Source of the DNA: Arachis hypogaea
Taxonomy: Eukaryota > Streptophyta > Magnoliopsida > Fabales > Fabaceae
NCBI RefSeq assembly: GCF_003086295.3
Contig: NC_092054.1
Location: 50,937,213 to 51,001,212 of the forward strand
Direction of reading: 5' to 3'
DNA: 64,000 nucleotides
Shown: positions 33,585-43,949 of the stretch, piece by piece
Position numbering within the stretch: position 1 is the first letter of the stretch
Layout of the letters: each line of letters begins with the position of its first letter
Position numbers and translations under genes: made by a program
The notes under the pieces: generated by a model
What the model saw: only the letters and a program-made list of their open reading frames with translations
Databases searched by the model: none
What the model was told of the DNA's origin: nothing

Positions 33585-35009
33585 AGCAACAGAAAGCCAA
33601 GGAAAGAACAACTGACAGAGGATGAGTAAAATATTATCCAAAATCCCTCTGAGGACAGTAAGAGCCCAAAGAGGAACAATTCTTGCATTCAAACGCCAGA
33701 AACAAGCAAGGAGCTGGCATCAAACGCCCAATGGAAGCTCAGTTCTGGCGTTCAAACGCCAGAAACAGGTAGGAAGTTAGCGTCCAACACCAATCAAGCT
33801 TCCAACCCTGGCATTCAAACGCCTGTGAGGGATCAGACACACACAAGTGCTGATAACAACCCCTCTAAAAAGGCTTCTCCAACCACTTCTGTAGGAAATA
33901 AACCTACAGCAACCAAGGTTGAGGAATACAAAGCCAAGATGCCTTATCCTCAAAAACTCCGCCAAGAGGAGCAGGATAAGCAATTTGCCCGCTTTGCAGA
34001 CTATCTCAGGACTCTTGAAATAAAGATTCTGTTTGTAGAGGCACTTGAGCAAATCCCCTCTTATGCCAAGTTCATGAAAGATATCTTGAGTCATAAGAAG
34101 GATTGGAGAGAAACTGAAAAAGTTTTCCTCACTGAAGAATGCAGTGCAGTCATTCTGAAAAGCTTCCTAGAAAAGCTTAAAGATCCCGGGAGCTTTATGA
34201 TACCATGCATATTAGAGGGTAATTGCACCAAGACAACTTTATGTGATCTTGGGGCAAGCATCAACCTAATCCCTGCATCCACTATCAGAAAGCTTGGCTT
34301 GACTGAAGAGGTCAAACCAACCTGGATCTGTCTTCAACTTGCTGATGGCTCCATTAAATACCCATCAGGCATAATTGAGGACATGATTGTCAAGGTTGGG
34401 CCATTTGCCTTCCCTACTAACTTTGTAGTGCTGGAAATGGAGGAGCACAAGAGTGCAACTCTCATTCTAGGAAGACCATTCCTAGCAACTGGACGAACCC
34501 TCATTGACGTCCAAAAAGGGGAGATAACCCTGAGAGTCAATGAGGATGAGTTTAAGTTGAATGTTGTCAAAGCTATGCAACATCCAAACACATCAGACGA
34601 CTGCCTGAGCGTTGATATTATTGACTCCCTGGTGGAAGAGGTCAATATGACTGAGAGTCTCGAATCAGAGCTAGAGGACATTTTTAAAGATGTTCAGCCT
34701 GATCTGGAGGAACCAGAGGAAATAAAAGAACCTCTAAAAACTCCTCAGGAAGAGGAGAAACCTCCTAAACTCGAGCTCAAACCACTACCACCATCCCTGA
34801 AATATGAATTTCTAGGAGAAGGTGACACTTTTCCTATAATCATAAGCTCTGCTTTAGAGCCACAGGAAGAGAAAGCACTAATTCAGGTGCTAAGGACACA
34901 CAAGACAGCTCTTGGGTGGTCCATAAGTGATCTTAAGGGCATTAGCCCAGCCAGATGCTTGCACAAGATCCTATTGGAGGATGATGCTAAGCCAGTGGTT
35001 CAACCATAG
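33585..35009 (+). pseudogene. Gag-protease linker and aspartic protease, element A
   Basis: Same frame as gag. One more stop lies at 33627-33629, then 459 open codons to TAG 35007-35009. The linker (33660-33830) contains GGCGTTCAAACGCC copies that translate in frame as GVQTPET-like repeats. Then MPYPQKLRQEEQDKQFARF, EECSAVILKSFLEKLKDP, the active-site segment CDLGASINLIPASTIRKL, ILGRPFLATGRTLIDV, an acidic tail with LVEEVNMTESLESELEDI, and the RT lead-in LKPLPPSLKYEFLGEGD. DLGAS is the Athila form of the retropepsin site. Confidence 0.9.
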
Positions 35010-35608
35010 AGGCGACTAAATCCCGCCATGAAGGAGGTGGTGCAGAAAGAGGTCACTAAGTTACTAGAGGCTGGGATTATTTATCCTATTTCTGATAGCC
35101 CCTGGGTGAGTCCTGTCCATGTTGTCCCTAAAAAAGGAGGTATGACAGTGGTTCATAATGAAAAAATGAACTGGTTCCTACAAGAATAGTTATAGGGTGG
35201 CGTATGTGTATTGACTACAGGAGGCTCAATACAGCCACCAGGAAGGATCCCTTCCCTTTACCATTCATAGACCATATGCTAGAAAGACTAGCAGGTCATG
35301 AATACTACTGCTTTTTGGATGGCTATTTAGGTTACAATCAAATTGCAGTAGATCTTCAGGACCAAGAGAAAACAGCATTCACATGTCCATCTGGAGTATT
35401 TGCATACAGAAGAATGCCTTTTGGTCTGTGCAATGCACCTGCAACCTTTCAGAGGTGCATACTCTCTATCTTCTCTGATATGGTAGAGAAATTTCTGGAA
35501 GTCTTCATAGATGACTTCTCAGTATTTAGAGACTCATTTAGCTCCTATCTTAACCATCTAGCACTTGTTCTGAAAAGATGCCAAGAGACTAACCTGGTTT
35601 TAAATTAG
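35010..35608 (+). pseudogene. pol: Reverse transcriptase, element A
   Basis: After the TAG, RRLNPAMKEVVQKEVTKLLE and SPWVSPVHVVPKKGG are read, then a frameshift near 35160. The second frame gives MCIDYRRLNTATRKDPFPLP, YYCFLDGYLGYNQIAVD, FGLCNAPATFQRCI and the catalytic FIDDFSVFRDS, ending at TAG 35606-35608 within LVLN*EKCHFMV. The catalytic Asp pair is kept; two frameshifts and two stops make it inactive. Confidence 0.9.
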
Positions 35609-36395
35609 GAAAAATGTCACTTTATGGTGACTGAAGGAATTGTCCTTGGGCATAAAATTTCGAGCAAGGGAATAGAGGTGGATCAAGCTAAGGTATAGGT
35701 AATTGAAAAATTACCACCACCCACCAATGTTAAGGCATGCAGGATTCTATAGGAGGTTTATAAATGATTTTTTAAAAATTGCAAAACCTCTGAGCAATCT
35801 GCTAGCTGCTGACATGCCATTTGTGTTTGACACAGAGTGTCTGCAGGCGTTTGAAACCCTGAAAGCTAAGCTGGTCACAGCACCAGTTATTTCTACACCA
35901 GATTGGACATTACCTTTGGAACTAATGTGTGATGCCAGTGACCATGCCATTGGTGCAGTATTGGGACAGAGGCATAACAAGCTTCTGCATGTCATTTATT
36001 ATGCTAGCCGTATTTTAAATGATGCCCAGAAAAATTACACAACCACAGAAAAAGAGCTGCTTACAGTGGTTTATGCTATCGACAAGTTTAGATCATACTT
36101 AGTAGGATCAAAAGTGATTGTGTACACTGACCATGATGCTCTTAAATATCTACTCACAAAGCAGGATTCAAAGCCCAGGCTCATAAGATGCGTGTTGCTT
36201 CTGCAAGAGTTTGATATAGAAATAAGAGACAGAAAAGGGACAGAGAATCAAGTAGCTGATCACCTGTCCCGGATAAAACCAATAGCAGGAGCATCTCTCC
36301 CTCCTACTGAGATCTCTGAAACCTTTCCAGATGAGTAATTGTTTGCTATTCAGGAAGCTCTGTGGTTTGCAGACATTGCAAACTATAAGACACAA
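35609..36395 (+). pseudogene. pol: RT thumb and RNase H, element A
   Basis: CHFMVTEGIVLGHKISSKG, then a short deletion and frame change near 35735 (the usual [12 protein letters not shown] is reduced to HAGFYRRFI). RNase H retains [28 protein letters not shown] and [12 protein letters not shown], then [15 protein letters not shown], stop at 36336-36338, and ALWFADIANYK. At ANYK the homology to autonomous elements ends abruptly; integrase should follow but does not. Confidence 0.9.
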
Positions 36396-37131
36396 GGTTC
36401 TCCTTCTGTAACCATGGAGAGGAAGCATGAAAAGCTTCTCTCAATACAGAGTCAAACAAAACCCCCACATTCAAACTCTAAGTTTGGTGTTGGGAGGCCA
36501 TAACCAAACTCTAAGTTTGGTGTTGAGAGGCCCAACCCTGCTCTGATTATCTGTGAGGCTCCATGAGAGCTCACTGTCAAGCTATTGACAATAAAGAAGC
36601 GCTTGTTGGGAGGCAACCCAATGTTATTTAACTATATCTATTTAGTTTGCATTGCTATTTTATGTTTTCTTTAGGTTGATGATCATGTGAAGTCATAAAA
36701 ACTATTGAAAAATCAAAAACAGAATGAAAAACAGCATTAAAAACAGCTTACCCCGGAGGAAGAGCTTACTGGCGTTTAGACGCCAGTAAGAAGCATCAGA
36801 CTGGCGTTTAACGCTAAAAAGAAGCATCAAGCTGGCGTTAAACGCCAAAAACAAGCACTAAGTTAGTGTTCAATGCCAAGAAAGGGGAAAAGGCGGCATT
36901 TAACACCAGAAATAAGCAGCAGTCTGGCGTTAAATGCCAGGATTGCACACTAAGGGCGTTTTGCATGCCTCAATAGAGCAGGGATGCTAAGTCTTTGACC
37001 CCTCAGGATCTGTGGACCCCACAGAATCCCCACCTACCTCACCATTCCAATTCAAACCATTCCCATCCCATACCCACCCATTCACACACCTCCTTCTCCT
37101 CCACTTTTCCGTCTACTCCCTTCTATCTTTG
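36396..37131 (+). other. C-type 3' module joined to the A pol region
   Basis: Starts TQGSPSVTMERKHEKLL, matching TQGSPSATMERKQKKLL at the C-terminus of the element C protein, followed by two NSKFGVG units (AAGTTTGGTGT at 36480 and 36513). Then come the hairpin TTGGG-AGGCAA-CCCAA (36606-36621) and a palindrome cluster (36765-36950) whose best copy is the 11-bp inverted repeat CTTACTGGCGT-TTAG-ACGCCAGTAAG at 36765-36790. Confidence 0.8.
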
Positions 37132-37168
37132 TTTGCTTGAGGACGAGCAAACCTTTTAAGTTTGGTGT
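37132..37168 (+). promoter_or_regulatory. Internal hairpin plus AAGTTTGGTGT module, element A
   Basis: TTTGCTTG-AGGA-CGAGCAAA (37132-37151), then AAGTTTGGTGT at 37158-37168, 40 bases before the accessory ORF. The same pair of signals lies at the 3' LTR (38547-38581). Confidence 0.65.
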
Positions 37169-37207
37169 GGAAAAAAGCGTTGCTTTTTGTTTTTCCATAT
37201 ATTTTTT

Positions 37208-37441
37208 ATGGCACCTAAGGTCGGAGAAACCTCTAGAAAGAGGAAAAGGAAGGCAGTTTCTTCCACTCCCGAATCATGAGAGATGGAGAGGTTCATCTCA
37301 AGGGTCCATAGTTCAGTGGTAGAGCATTTGACTGCAGATCAAAGAGCTATGAGGAAGGAGCAACAAAGACAAGGAAGAGACATAGAGGAGCTCAAGAGCA
37401 CCATTGGTTCTTCAAGAAGAGGAAGACGCCACCCTCACTAA
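37208..37441 (+). pseudogene. Accessory ORF, element A
   Basis: MAPKVGETSRKRKRKAVSST, one stop (TGA about 37277), then EMERFISRVHSSVVEHLTAD and a Gln/Arg/Glu-rich helix QQRQGRDIEELKSTIGSSRR, ending HPH. 77 codons in one frame. The C-terminal half matches VVEHLTANEE and QQRQGRDIEELKDIIDSSRR of element C. The middle (SRVHSSVVEHLTADQ) is the translation of a tRNA-Cys-like stretch. The basic start suggests nuclear localisation and the C-terminal helix a coiled coil, both inference. No known family recognised. Confidence 0.65.
37302..37345 (+). tRNA. tRNA-Cys(GCA)-derived 5' half (not a functional gene)
   Basis: Begins GGGTCCATAGTTCAGTGGTA and continues AGAGCATTTGACTGCAGATC. The acceptor 5' strand, D-arm and anticodon arm match plant tRNA-Cys from memory. 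The anticodon arm is TTTGA-CTGCAGA-TCAAA with GCA as anticodon. After this the match stops: no variable loop, T-arm (GGTTCGA) or 3' acceptor strand. It lies in frame inside the accessory ORF. Confidence 0.8.
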
Positions 37442-38546
37442 GGTGGATCCGTTCTTTAATCTCCTTGTTCTTATTTCTCTGTTTTTCGTTTACTATGCTT
37501 TATGTTTATTTATGTTTGGGTCTTATTACATGATCACTAGTATCTAAGTGCCTATGTCTTAAAGATATGAATGTCCTATGAATCCATCACCTTTCTTAAA
37601 TGAAAAATGATTTCTGAAAAAGAAAAAGAAGTACATGAATTTCGAATTTTAAAATAGTTTAATTATTTTGATGTGGTGGCAATACTTTTTGTTTTCTGAA
37701 TGAATGCTTGAACAGTGCATATGTCTTTTGAATTTGTTGTTTATGAATGTTAAAATTGTTGGCTCTTGAAAGAATGATGAAAAAGGAGAAATGTTATTTG
37801 ATAATCTGAAAAATCATAAAAATGATTCTTGAAGTAAGAAAAAGCAATGAAGAACAAAGCATGCAGAAAAAAAATGCGAAAAAAAAGAGAGCAAGAAAAA
37901 GAAAAAGCAAGCAGAAAAAGCCAAAAGCTCTTTAAACCAAAAGGCAAGAGCAAAAAGCAAATAGCCCTTAAAACCAAAAGGCATGGGTAATAAAAATGAT
38001 CCAAGGCTTTGAGCATCAGTGGATAGGAGGGCCTAGAGGAATAAAATCCTGGCCTAAGCGGCTAAACCAAGCTGTCCCTAACCATGTGCTTGTGGCGTGA
38101 AGGTGTCAAGTGAAAACTTGAGACTGAGCGGTTAAAGTCGAGGTCCAAAGCAAAAACAGAGTGTGCTTAAGAACCCTGGACACCTCTAATTGGGGACTTT
38201 AGCAAAGCTGAGTCACAATCTAAAAAGGTTCACCCAGTTATGTGTCTGTGGCATGTATGTATCCGGTGGTAATACTGGAAAACAGAGTGCTTAGGGCCAC
38301 GGCCAAAACTCATAAAGTAGCTGTGTTCAAGAATCAACATACTGAACTAGGAGAATCAATAACACTATCTGAATTATGAGTTCCTATAGATGCCAATCAT
38401 TCTGAACTTCAAAGGATAAAGTGAGATGCCAAAACTGTTCAGAAGCAAAAAGCTAATAGCCCCGCTCATCTAATTAAGACTGGTCTTCATAGATGTTTTT
38501 GGAATTTATTGTATATTCTCTTCTTTTTATCCTACTTTGTTTTTAG
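37442..38546 (+). other. Conserved 3' non-coding region of A
   Basis: No ORF. Long blocks are shared with element C at 54078-55192, for example GAGCATCAGTGGATAGGAGG, AAGCTGTCCCTAACCATGTG, and GATGCCAATCATTCTGAACT near the LTR. This conservation between otherwise diverged elements, without coding, suggests an RNA or structural role or simply recent common origin. Confidence 0.7.
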
Positions 38547-38583
38547 TTGCTTGGGGACAAGCAACAATTTAAGTTTGGTGTTG
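38547..38583 (+). promoter_or_regulatory. 3' hairpin and polypurine-tract-position motif, element A
   Basis: TTGCTTG-GGGA-CAAGCAA (38547-38564), AAGTTTGGTGT (38571-38581), then TG and the LTR. The motif holds the plus-strand primer position but is interrupted by T's, unlike the AAGTGTGGGGAG tract of H. Confidence 0.7.
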
Positions 38584-40057
38584 TGATGAGCGGATAATTT
38601 ATACGCTTTTTGGCATTGTTTTTAGGTAGTTTTTAATATGTTTTAGTCACTTTTTATTATATTTTTATTAGTTTTTAAATAAAAATCACATTTCTGAACT
38701 TTACTATGAGTTTGTGTGTTGTTCTATAATTTCAGGTATTTTCTGGCTGAAATTGAAGGAGCTGAGCAAAAATCTGATTCAAGCTAAAAAAGGACTGCTG
38801 ATGCTGTTGGATTCTGACCTCCCTGCACTCGGAATGGATTTTTTGGAGCTACAGGATTCCAATTGGAGCGCTCTTAATTGCGTTGAAAAGTAGACGACGT
38901 AAACTGGCGTTCAATTACAATTCCATGTTGCATTCTGGCGTTAAACGCTAGAAATAGGTTACAAGTTGGAGTTAAACGCCAGAAACAGGTTATAACCTGG
39001 CGTTTAACTCTAGAAATAGCCTAGGCACGTGTAAAGCTCAAGTCTCAGCCCCAGCACACACCAAGTGGGCCCCAGAAGTGGATTTCTGCACTATCTATCT
39101 TAGTTTACTCATTTTCTGTAAACCTAGGTTACTAGTTTAGTATTTAAACAACTTTTAGAGATTTATTTTGTACCTCATGACATTTTAGATCTGAACTTTG
39201 TACTCTTTGATGGCATGAGTCTCTAAACTCCATTGTTGGGGGTGAGGAGCTCTGCTGTGTCTCGATGAATTAATGCAATTATTTCTGTTTTCTATTCAAA
39301 CACGCTTGTTTCTATCTAAGATGTTCGATCGCACTTCAATATGATGAATGTGATGATCCATGACACTCATCACCATTCTCAATCTATGAACGCGTGCCTA
39401 ACAACCACCTCCGTTCTACCTTCGATTGAATGAGTATCTCTTGAATTCCTTAATCAGAATCTTCGTGGTATAACCTAGAATCCATTGGCAGCATTCTTGA
39501 GGATCCGGAAAGTCAAAACCTTGTCTGTGGTATTCCGAGTAGGATTCAGGGATTGAATGACTGTGACGAGCTTCAAACTCACAAGGGTTGGGCATAGTGA
39601 CAGACGCAAAAGGATCAACGGTGAGTGAGAACCGACTGATGATTAGCCGTGTGGTGACAGCGCACCTGGACCATTTTCACTGAGAGGACGGATGGTAGCC
39701 ATTGACAATGGTGATCCACCAACACACAGCTTGCCATAGGAGGAACCTTGCGTGCGTGAAGAAGAAGATAGGGGGAAAGCAGAGATTCAAAAGACAAAGC
39801 ATCTCCAAATCTCCAACATATTCTCCATTACTGCATAACAAGTATTTATTTCATGCTCTTTTATTTTTCGCAATTCAAACTGATAATCATAATTAATCTC
39901 CTAACTAAGATTTACAAGGTAACCATAGATTGCTTCAAGCTAACAATCTCTGTGGGATCGACCCTTACTCACGTAAGGTATTACTTGGACGACCCAGTGC
40001 ACTTGCTGGTTAGTTGTGCGGAGTTGTGAAAAGTGTGAATCACAATTTCGTGCACCA
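38584..40057 (+). mobile_element. 3' LTR of element A
   Basis: 1474 bases, TGATGAGCGG...CGTGCACCA, followed by GTATC at 40058-40062. It has the segment missing from the 5' LTR (around 38778-38820) and lacks another, so the copies diverged after insertion. Confidence 0.93.
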
Positions 40058-40949
40058 GTATCATAGGAACTCATGTAGAAAATGGGACATACCCAGTCTC
40101 ATTTGGATGAAGAACGAAAATACACCTTAGAACTGAATCAAACATATATTAAAATAGAATAGTAATGATATTAATCCATAGAGATAAGCAGAGCTCCTAA
40201 CCTTAACTTAGGAAGTTTAGTTGCTTATAACTATACAGAAAACAAAATAATATTCAGAGGATCTGTCTGTGAATCTGTATGCTCTAGACTTAAGTGATCT
40301 CCTCTTTAAAATAGTTAATACTAACCCTAAAAAGTGTTAATTTAAATTTAAAAGTTACAAAGATAAGACTAGATAAGCAATAGAGTGCTAAAATCCACTT
40401 TGGGCCCACTTTGGTTCTGTGCTTCGTATGCCTGGCATTCAACTTGGATTTCTGGGTGTTGAACGCCATTAGGGAGGTGAGCGTGCTGTTTTTTTGCTCC
40501 CTGGTTTGCGTTGAACGGCATCTTTGCGCGTTCAACGCTGGGCTTTGCTCCTCTTTGGGCGTTGAACTCTTGATGTGGACTTTCAACGCCAGTTTTGGGT
40601 AGTGATGCTAGAAAATAAAAAGTATAAACTATTATATATTGTTGAAAAGCCCTGAAAGTTAGCTTTCCAATGCTATTGAGATTGTGCCAATTGGACCTCT
40701 GTATCTCAAGATATGCTTGTTGGAATACACGGAGTTCAGGATTTGACAGCATCTGCTATTCTTTCTTCGTCTCTAAACAGGATCTTGCCAAACTTGCCCA
40801 AAATTCACCTAAAATCATACAAATAAGACTCAAAGTAGCATCCAAATATGAATTTTTGCACTAAAATATACTAAAACTTAATAAAATATAACTAAAAAAA
40901 CTCTAAAAATGCTATGAAAAAGGGTATAAAATGCTCACGCAGCAGGAGG

Positions 40950-42239
40950 TATGAGGTTATGTGTTGACTACTAACATTTGAATAAGGTGACAGTAAAGAA
41001 CAAATATCCTTTACCACGGATTGATGATCTGATGGATCAGTTGCAAGGAGCTAGCGTGTTTTCAAAGATCGACCTAAGGTTGGGTTGCCATTAAATTAGG
41101 GTGAAAGAAGCTAACATCCTTAAGACTGCGTTCCGAACATGCTATAGTCACTATGAGTACGCAGTGATGTCTTTTGGGTTAACGAACGCCCCGGATGTGT
41201 TCATAGACTACATGAATAGGGTGTTTCGACCTTTTTTTCGATAAATTTGTGGTGGTATTCATAGACGACATACTAGTGTATTCTAAAACCGAAGAGGAGC
41301 ATAAAGAGTACTTGAGAGTTGTGTTGCAAATCTTGAAGGAGAGGAAATTGTATGCGAAGCTTTCAAAGTGTGAATTTTGGAAAAGAAAAATAAAGTTCTT
41401 AGGTCATGTGGTAAGTAAGGTTGGGATTGTAGTGGATCCATCTAAGATTTAGGCGGTAACTGAGTGAAAAAGGTCGACGACCATAATTAAGATCAAAAGT
41501 TTCTCAGGCTTGGCAGGTTACTATAGGAGATTTATTAAAGGATTCTCACATATCTCCTTGCCGATGACAAAGTTGACGCGTAAAGAAATACCATTTGTGT
41601 GGATGCTGGAGTACAAAGAGAGTTTTCAAACCTTGAAAGAGAGGTTAACTTCAGCATCAATACTTATCCTACCGTAGCCGAATGAACCATTTGAAGTTTA
41701 TTGCGATGCATCACCTAAGGGTTTAGGCTGCATGTTGATGCAACATCAAAACGTGGTGGCTTATGCCATACGGCAACTGAGACCTCATCAAGTGAATTAT
41801 CCAATGCATGACTTGGAACTAGCGGCTCTTGTGTTTGCTTTAAAAATATGGAGGCACTATCTGTACGGGGTATAGTTTAGGGTTTTCTCCGACCACAAGA
41901 GTTTGAAATATGTTTTTGATCAGAAGGGGATGAATATGAGGCAGAAGAAGTGGTTGGAGTTATTGAAAGACTACGATTTTGACTTGGACTATCATCCCGA
42001 AAAGGCAAATGTGGTAGCAGATGCCTTGAGTAGAAAGTCTTTGAGTGTGGCATGGATGATGCTCAAAGAAGAGGAGGATGTGTCTAAAGGTGTAAGTTTG
42101 AACCAGTTGCAAATCACGAGTGATTTCAGGACTGATATTCAAAAAGCACAACAAGAGAGTGAAGAGTTACAGAAAATGTTAAAGACTGTGGAACAAGGAA
42201 AACAAGAAGAGATTAAGAGGGATAAATAAGGGATTTGAA
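40950..42239 (+). pseudogene. pol: Reverse transcriptase and RNase H, chromovirus J
   Basis: MRLCVDY, stop, [32 protein letters not shown], stop, a frameshift near 41240, then [40 protein letters not shown]. RNase H has [33 protein letters not shown] and [11 protein letters not shown], with VADALSRKS closing the domain. At least six stops. [10 protein letters not shown] and the RNase H ending fit a Tekay/Del chromovirus. Confidence 0.88.
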
Positions 42240-43531
42240 GATACAATGAGAGAATTTGCGTACCAAGTGTGGGAAAATTGCGAAATGAAATATTATCTAA
42301 AGCTCATAAAAGTAGATTTTCAATTCATCCTGGAGTTACTAACATGTATCACGATTTAAAGAGGAAGTTTTAGTGTCCCAGAATGAAGAGTGACGTGGCG
42401 GCATATCTAGCTAAGTGTTTGACGTGTCAAAAGGTGAAAATTGAATATCAGAAGCCATCTTGCATGTTACAACCTTTAGAGGTTCCACAATGGAAATAGA
42501 AAGGCATCACTATGAATTTTGTAACTTGTTTAACAAAGACACGAGCAGGTTGGGTGATTGTGGATCGGTTGACTAAATCCGCTCATTTTCTACCTGTTCG
42601 GATGACGTATTCTTTAGATGAGTTGGCGAGAATGTATATTAAGGAGATTGTGAGATTACATGGTGTGCCGATTGCAATTGTATCGGATCGTAATCCCTGT
42701 TTCACTTCAAGATTTTGGGGAGCCTTTCAGAAGGCATTTGGTATGTGATTATGCTTGAGTACTGCTTATCATCCACAAATGGATGGACGATCAGAAACAA
42801 CAATTCAGACTTTAGAGGATATATTAAGAGCGTGTGTGTTGGATCAACCCATATGTTGTGATAGGTATACGCTATTAGTGGAGTTTGCCTATAACAACAG
42901 TTATCATGCGAGCATTGGGATGGCTCCTTATGAAGCATTGTATGGACATAAGTGCCAATTACCTTTGTGTTGGTATGAACCCAGAGAATCAAGTGTTTTA
43001 GGTATTGAATTAATAACGGAGACGACGGAGAAAATCAAGAAGATTAGAACCAGAATCCTTGCTACGCAAAATTGTCAGAAGAGTTATACAAATCGGCAGA
43101 GAAAGACATCAGAGTTTGAAGAGGGTGAACATATATTCTTAAGAGTTACTGCCACAACGGACATTGGAAGATCAATTAAGACAAAGTTAAATCCTCGATA
43201 CATAGGCCCATTTAAGATCTTGAAGAAGATTGGTTCCGTGGCGTACCAAGTGGCTTTGCCACCGAATCTTTCAAACTTGCATGACATCTTCTATGTTTCA
43301 CAACTACGGAAGTATACTCCGGATGTGACTCAAGTATTGGAGCTCGAATCAATTCAGTTAAAAGAGAATCTGACTTTTCAAGTTATTTCAATTCGTATTG
43401 ATGATGTGAGCATTAAAAAGCTTCATAGAAAAGAAGTTCAATTGGTTAAGGTAGCTTGGAGTCGATCAGGAATTGAGGAGCATACTTGGGAGTTAGAAGC
43501 CGACATGATGAAGGGTTATCCGTATAACTAA
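42240..43531 (+). pseudogene. pol: Integrase with chromodomain-like C-terminus, chromovirus J
   Basis: The zinc domain is read as SKAHKSRFSIHPGVTNMYHD and CLTCQKVKIEYQKPS. Catalytic residues are Asp in VIVDRLTKSAHFLPV, Asp in IVSDRNPCFTSRFW and Glu in DGRSETTIQTLED, all present. The C-terminal 258 open codons (42755-43531) include NPRYIGPFKILKKIGSVAYQ, the GPY/F module, and SNLHDIFYVSQLRKYTPD. A final LVKVAWSRSGIEEHTWELEA resembles a chromodomain of the plant chromovirus type. Stops in the zinc domain and core prevent expression as one protein. Confidence 0.88.
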
Positions 43532-43940
43532 ATTTTGAGGACAAAATTTTAAATAAAGCGGGTAGGATATAAAACCCGGTCAAACCTTAATTAAATAAGT
43601 AATTAATTAAATATGGGTGAAAATGGTTGGAAAATTTAGCAATCAAAATTTGACAATTTAAAAATGATATTTGTACTCAGAGGATTTTTTCGAATCGTAA
43701 AACATATTTTTCTGTGTAAAAAAAAAGCACAATGAAAATTTGACCGGCAGTCCCAGCTGAGATCTGCCTAGAACTACAGCTGAGAAAATTAATTATGAGT
43801 GAAAAATGTTAAAATTCATGTTTGAGAAGGTAAAAATGTTTAAAACATAGATTAAAACGCTAATCTTAAAGGTTTTGGCCTAAAGTTGGGCCAAACGGGC
43901 CATATATGTGAACTGGGCCCAAGTTGGGCCCAAGCTCATC

Positions 43941-43949
43941 ATATATAAA
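43941..43949 (+). promoter_or_regulatory. Candidate TATA box in the J LTR
   Basis: ATATATAAACCC about 370 bases into the LTR, followed by the leader-like CTCTCCGGAGCTCTAATCGC. Position fits a U3 promoter. Confidence 0.5.

Larger units (their letters stand above)
29489..40057 (+). mobile_element. Complete Athila-type retrotransposon A, 10.57 kb, lacking integrase
   Basis: LTRs 29489-30989 and 38584-40057 (TGATGAGCGG...CGTGCACCA), TSD gtatc, tRNA-Asp primer site, AT-rich leader, gag, protease, RT, RNase H, accessory ORF and a 3' non-coding region. No integrase is present between RNase H and the accessory region. The LTRs differ by point changes and several indels: 43 bases lost in the 5' LTR near 29677, and about 55 lost in the 3' LTR near 38892. 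Gag-pol has stops and frameshifts, so the element cannot move on its own. Confidence 0.93.
28993..40944 (-). mobile_element. Solo LTR K, minus strand, itself split by element A
   Basis: The two halves 28993-29488 and 40063-40944 join to about 1378 bases once element A and one copy of its GTATC duplication are removed. In minus orientation it begins TGCTGCGTGAGC and ends TTTCGCGCACTA, so one end has drifted from TG...CA. Flanks are GGAGG. No internal region remains, hence a solo LTR. It contains GCGTTCAACGC (40528-40538) and related palindromes and a U5-like CCCTTACTCACC...AGGG segment near 29056-29073, marking it as an Athila-group LTR. Confidence 0.88.

Noticed and set aside
37302..37345. 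A functional tRNA-Cys gene
   Set aside because: Only the 5' half is present. There is no T-arm, box B (GGTTCGA) or 3' acceptor strand, and it lies inside a retroelement ORF.
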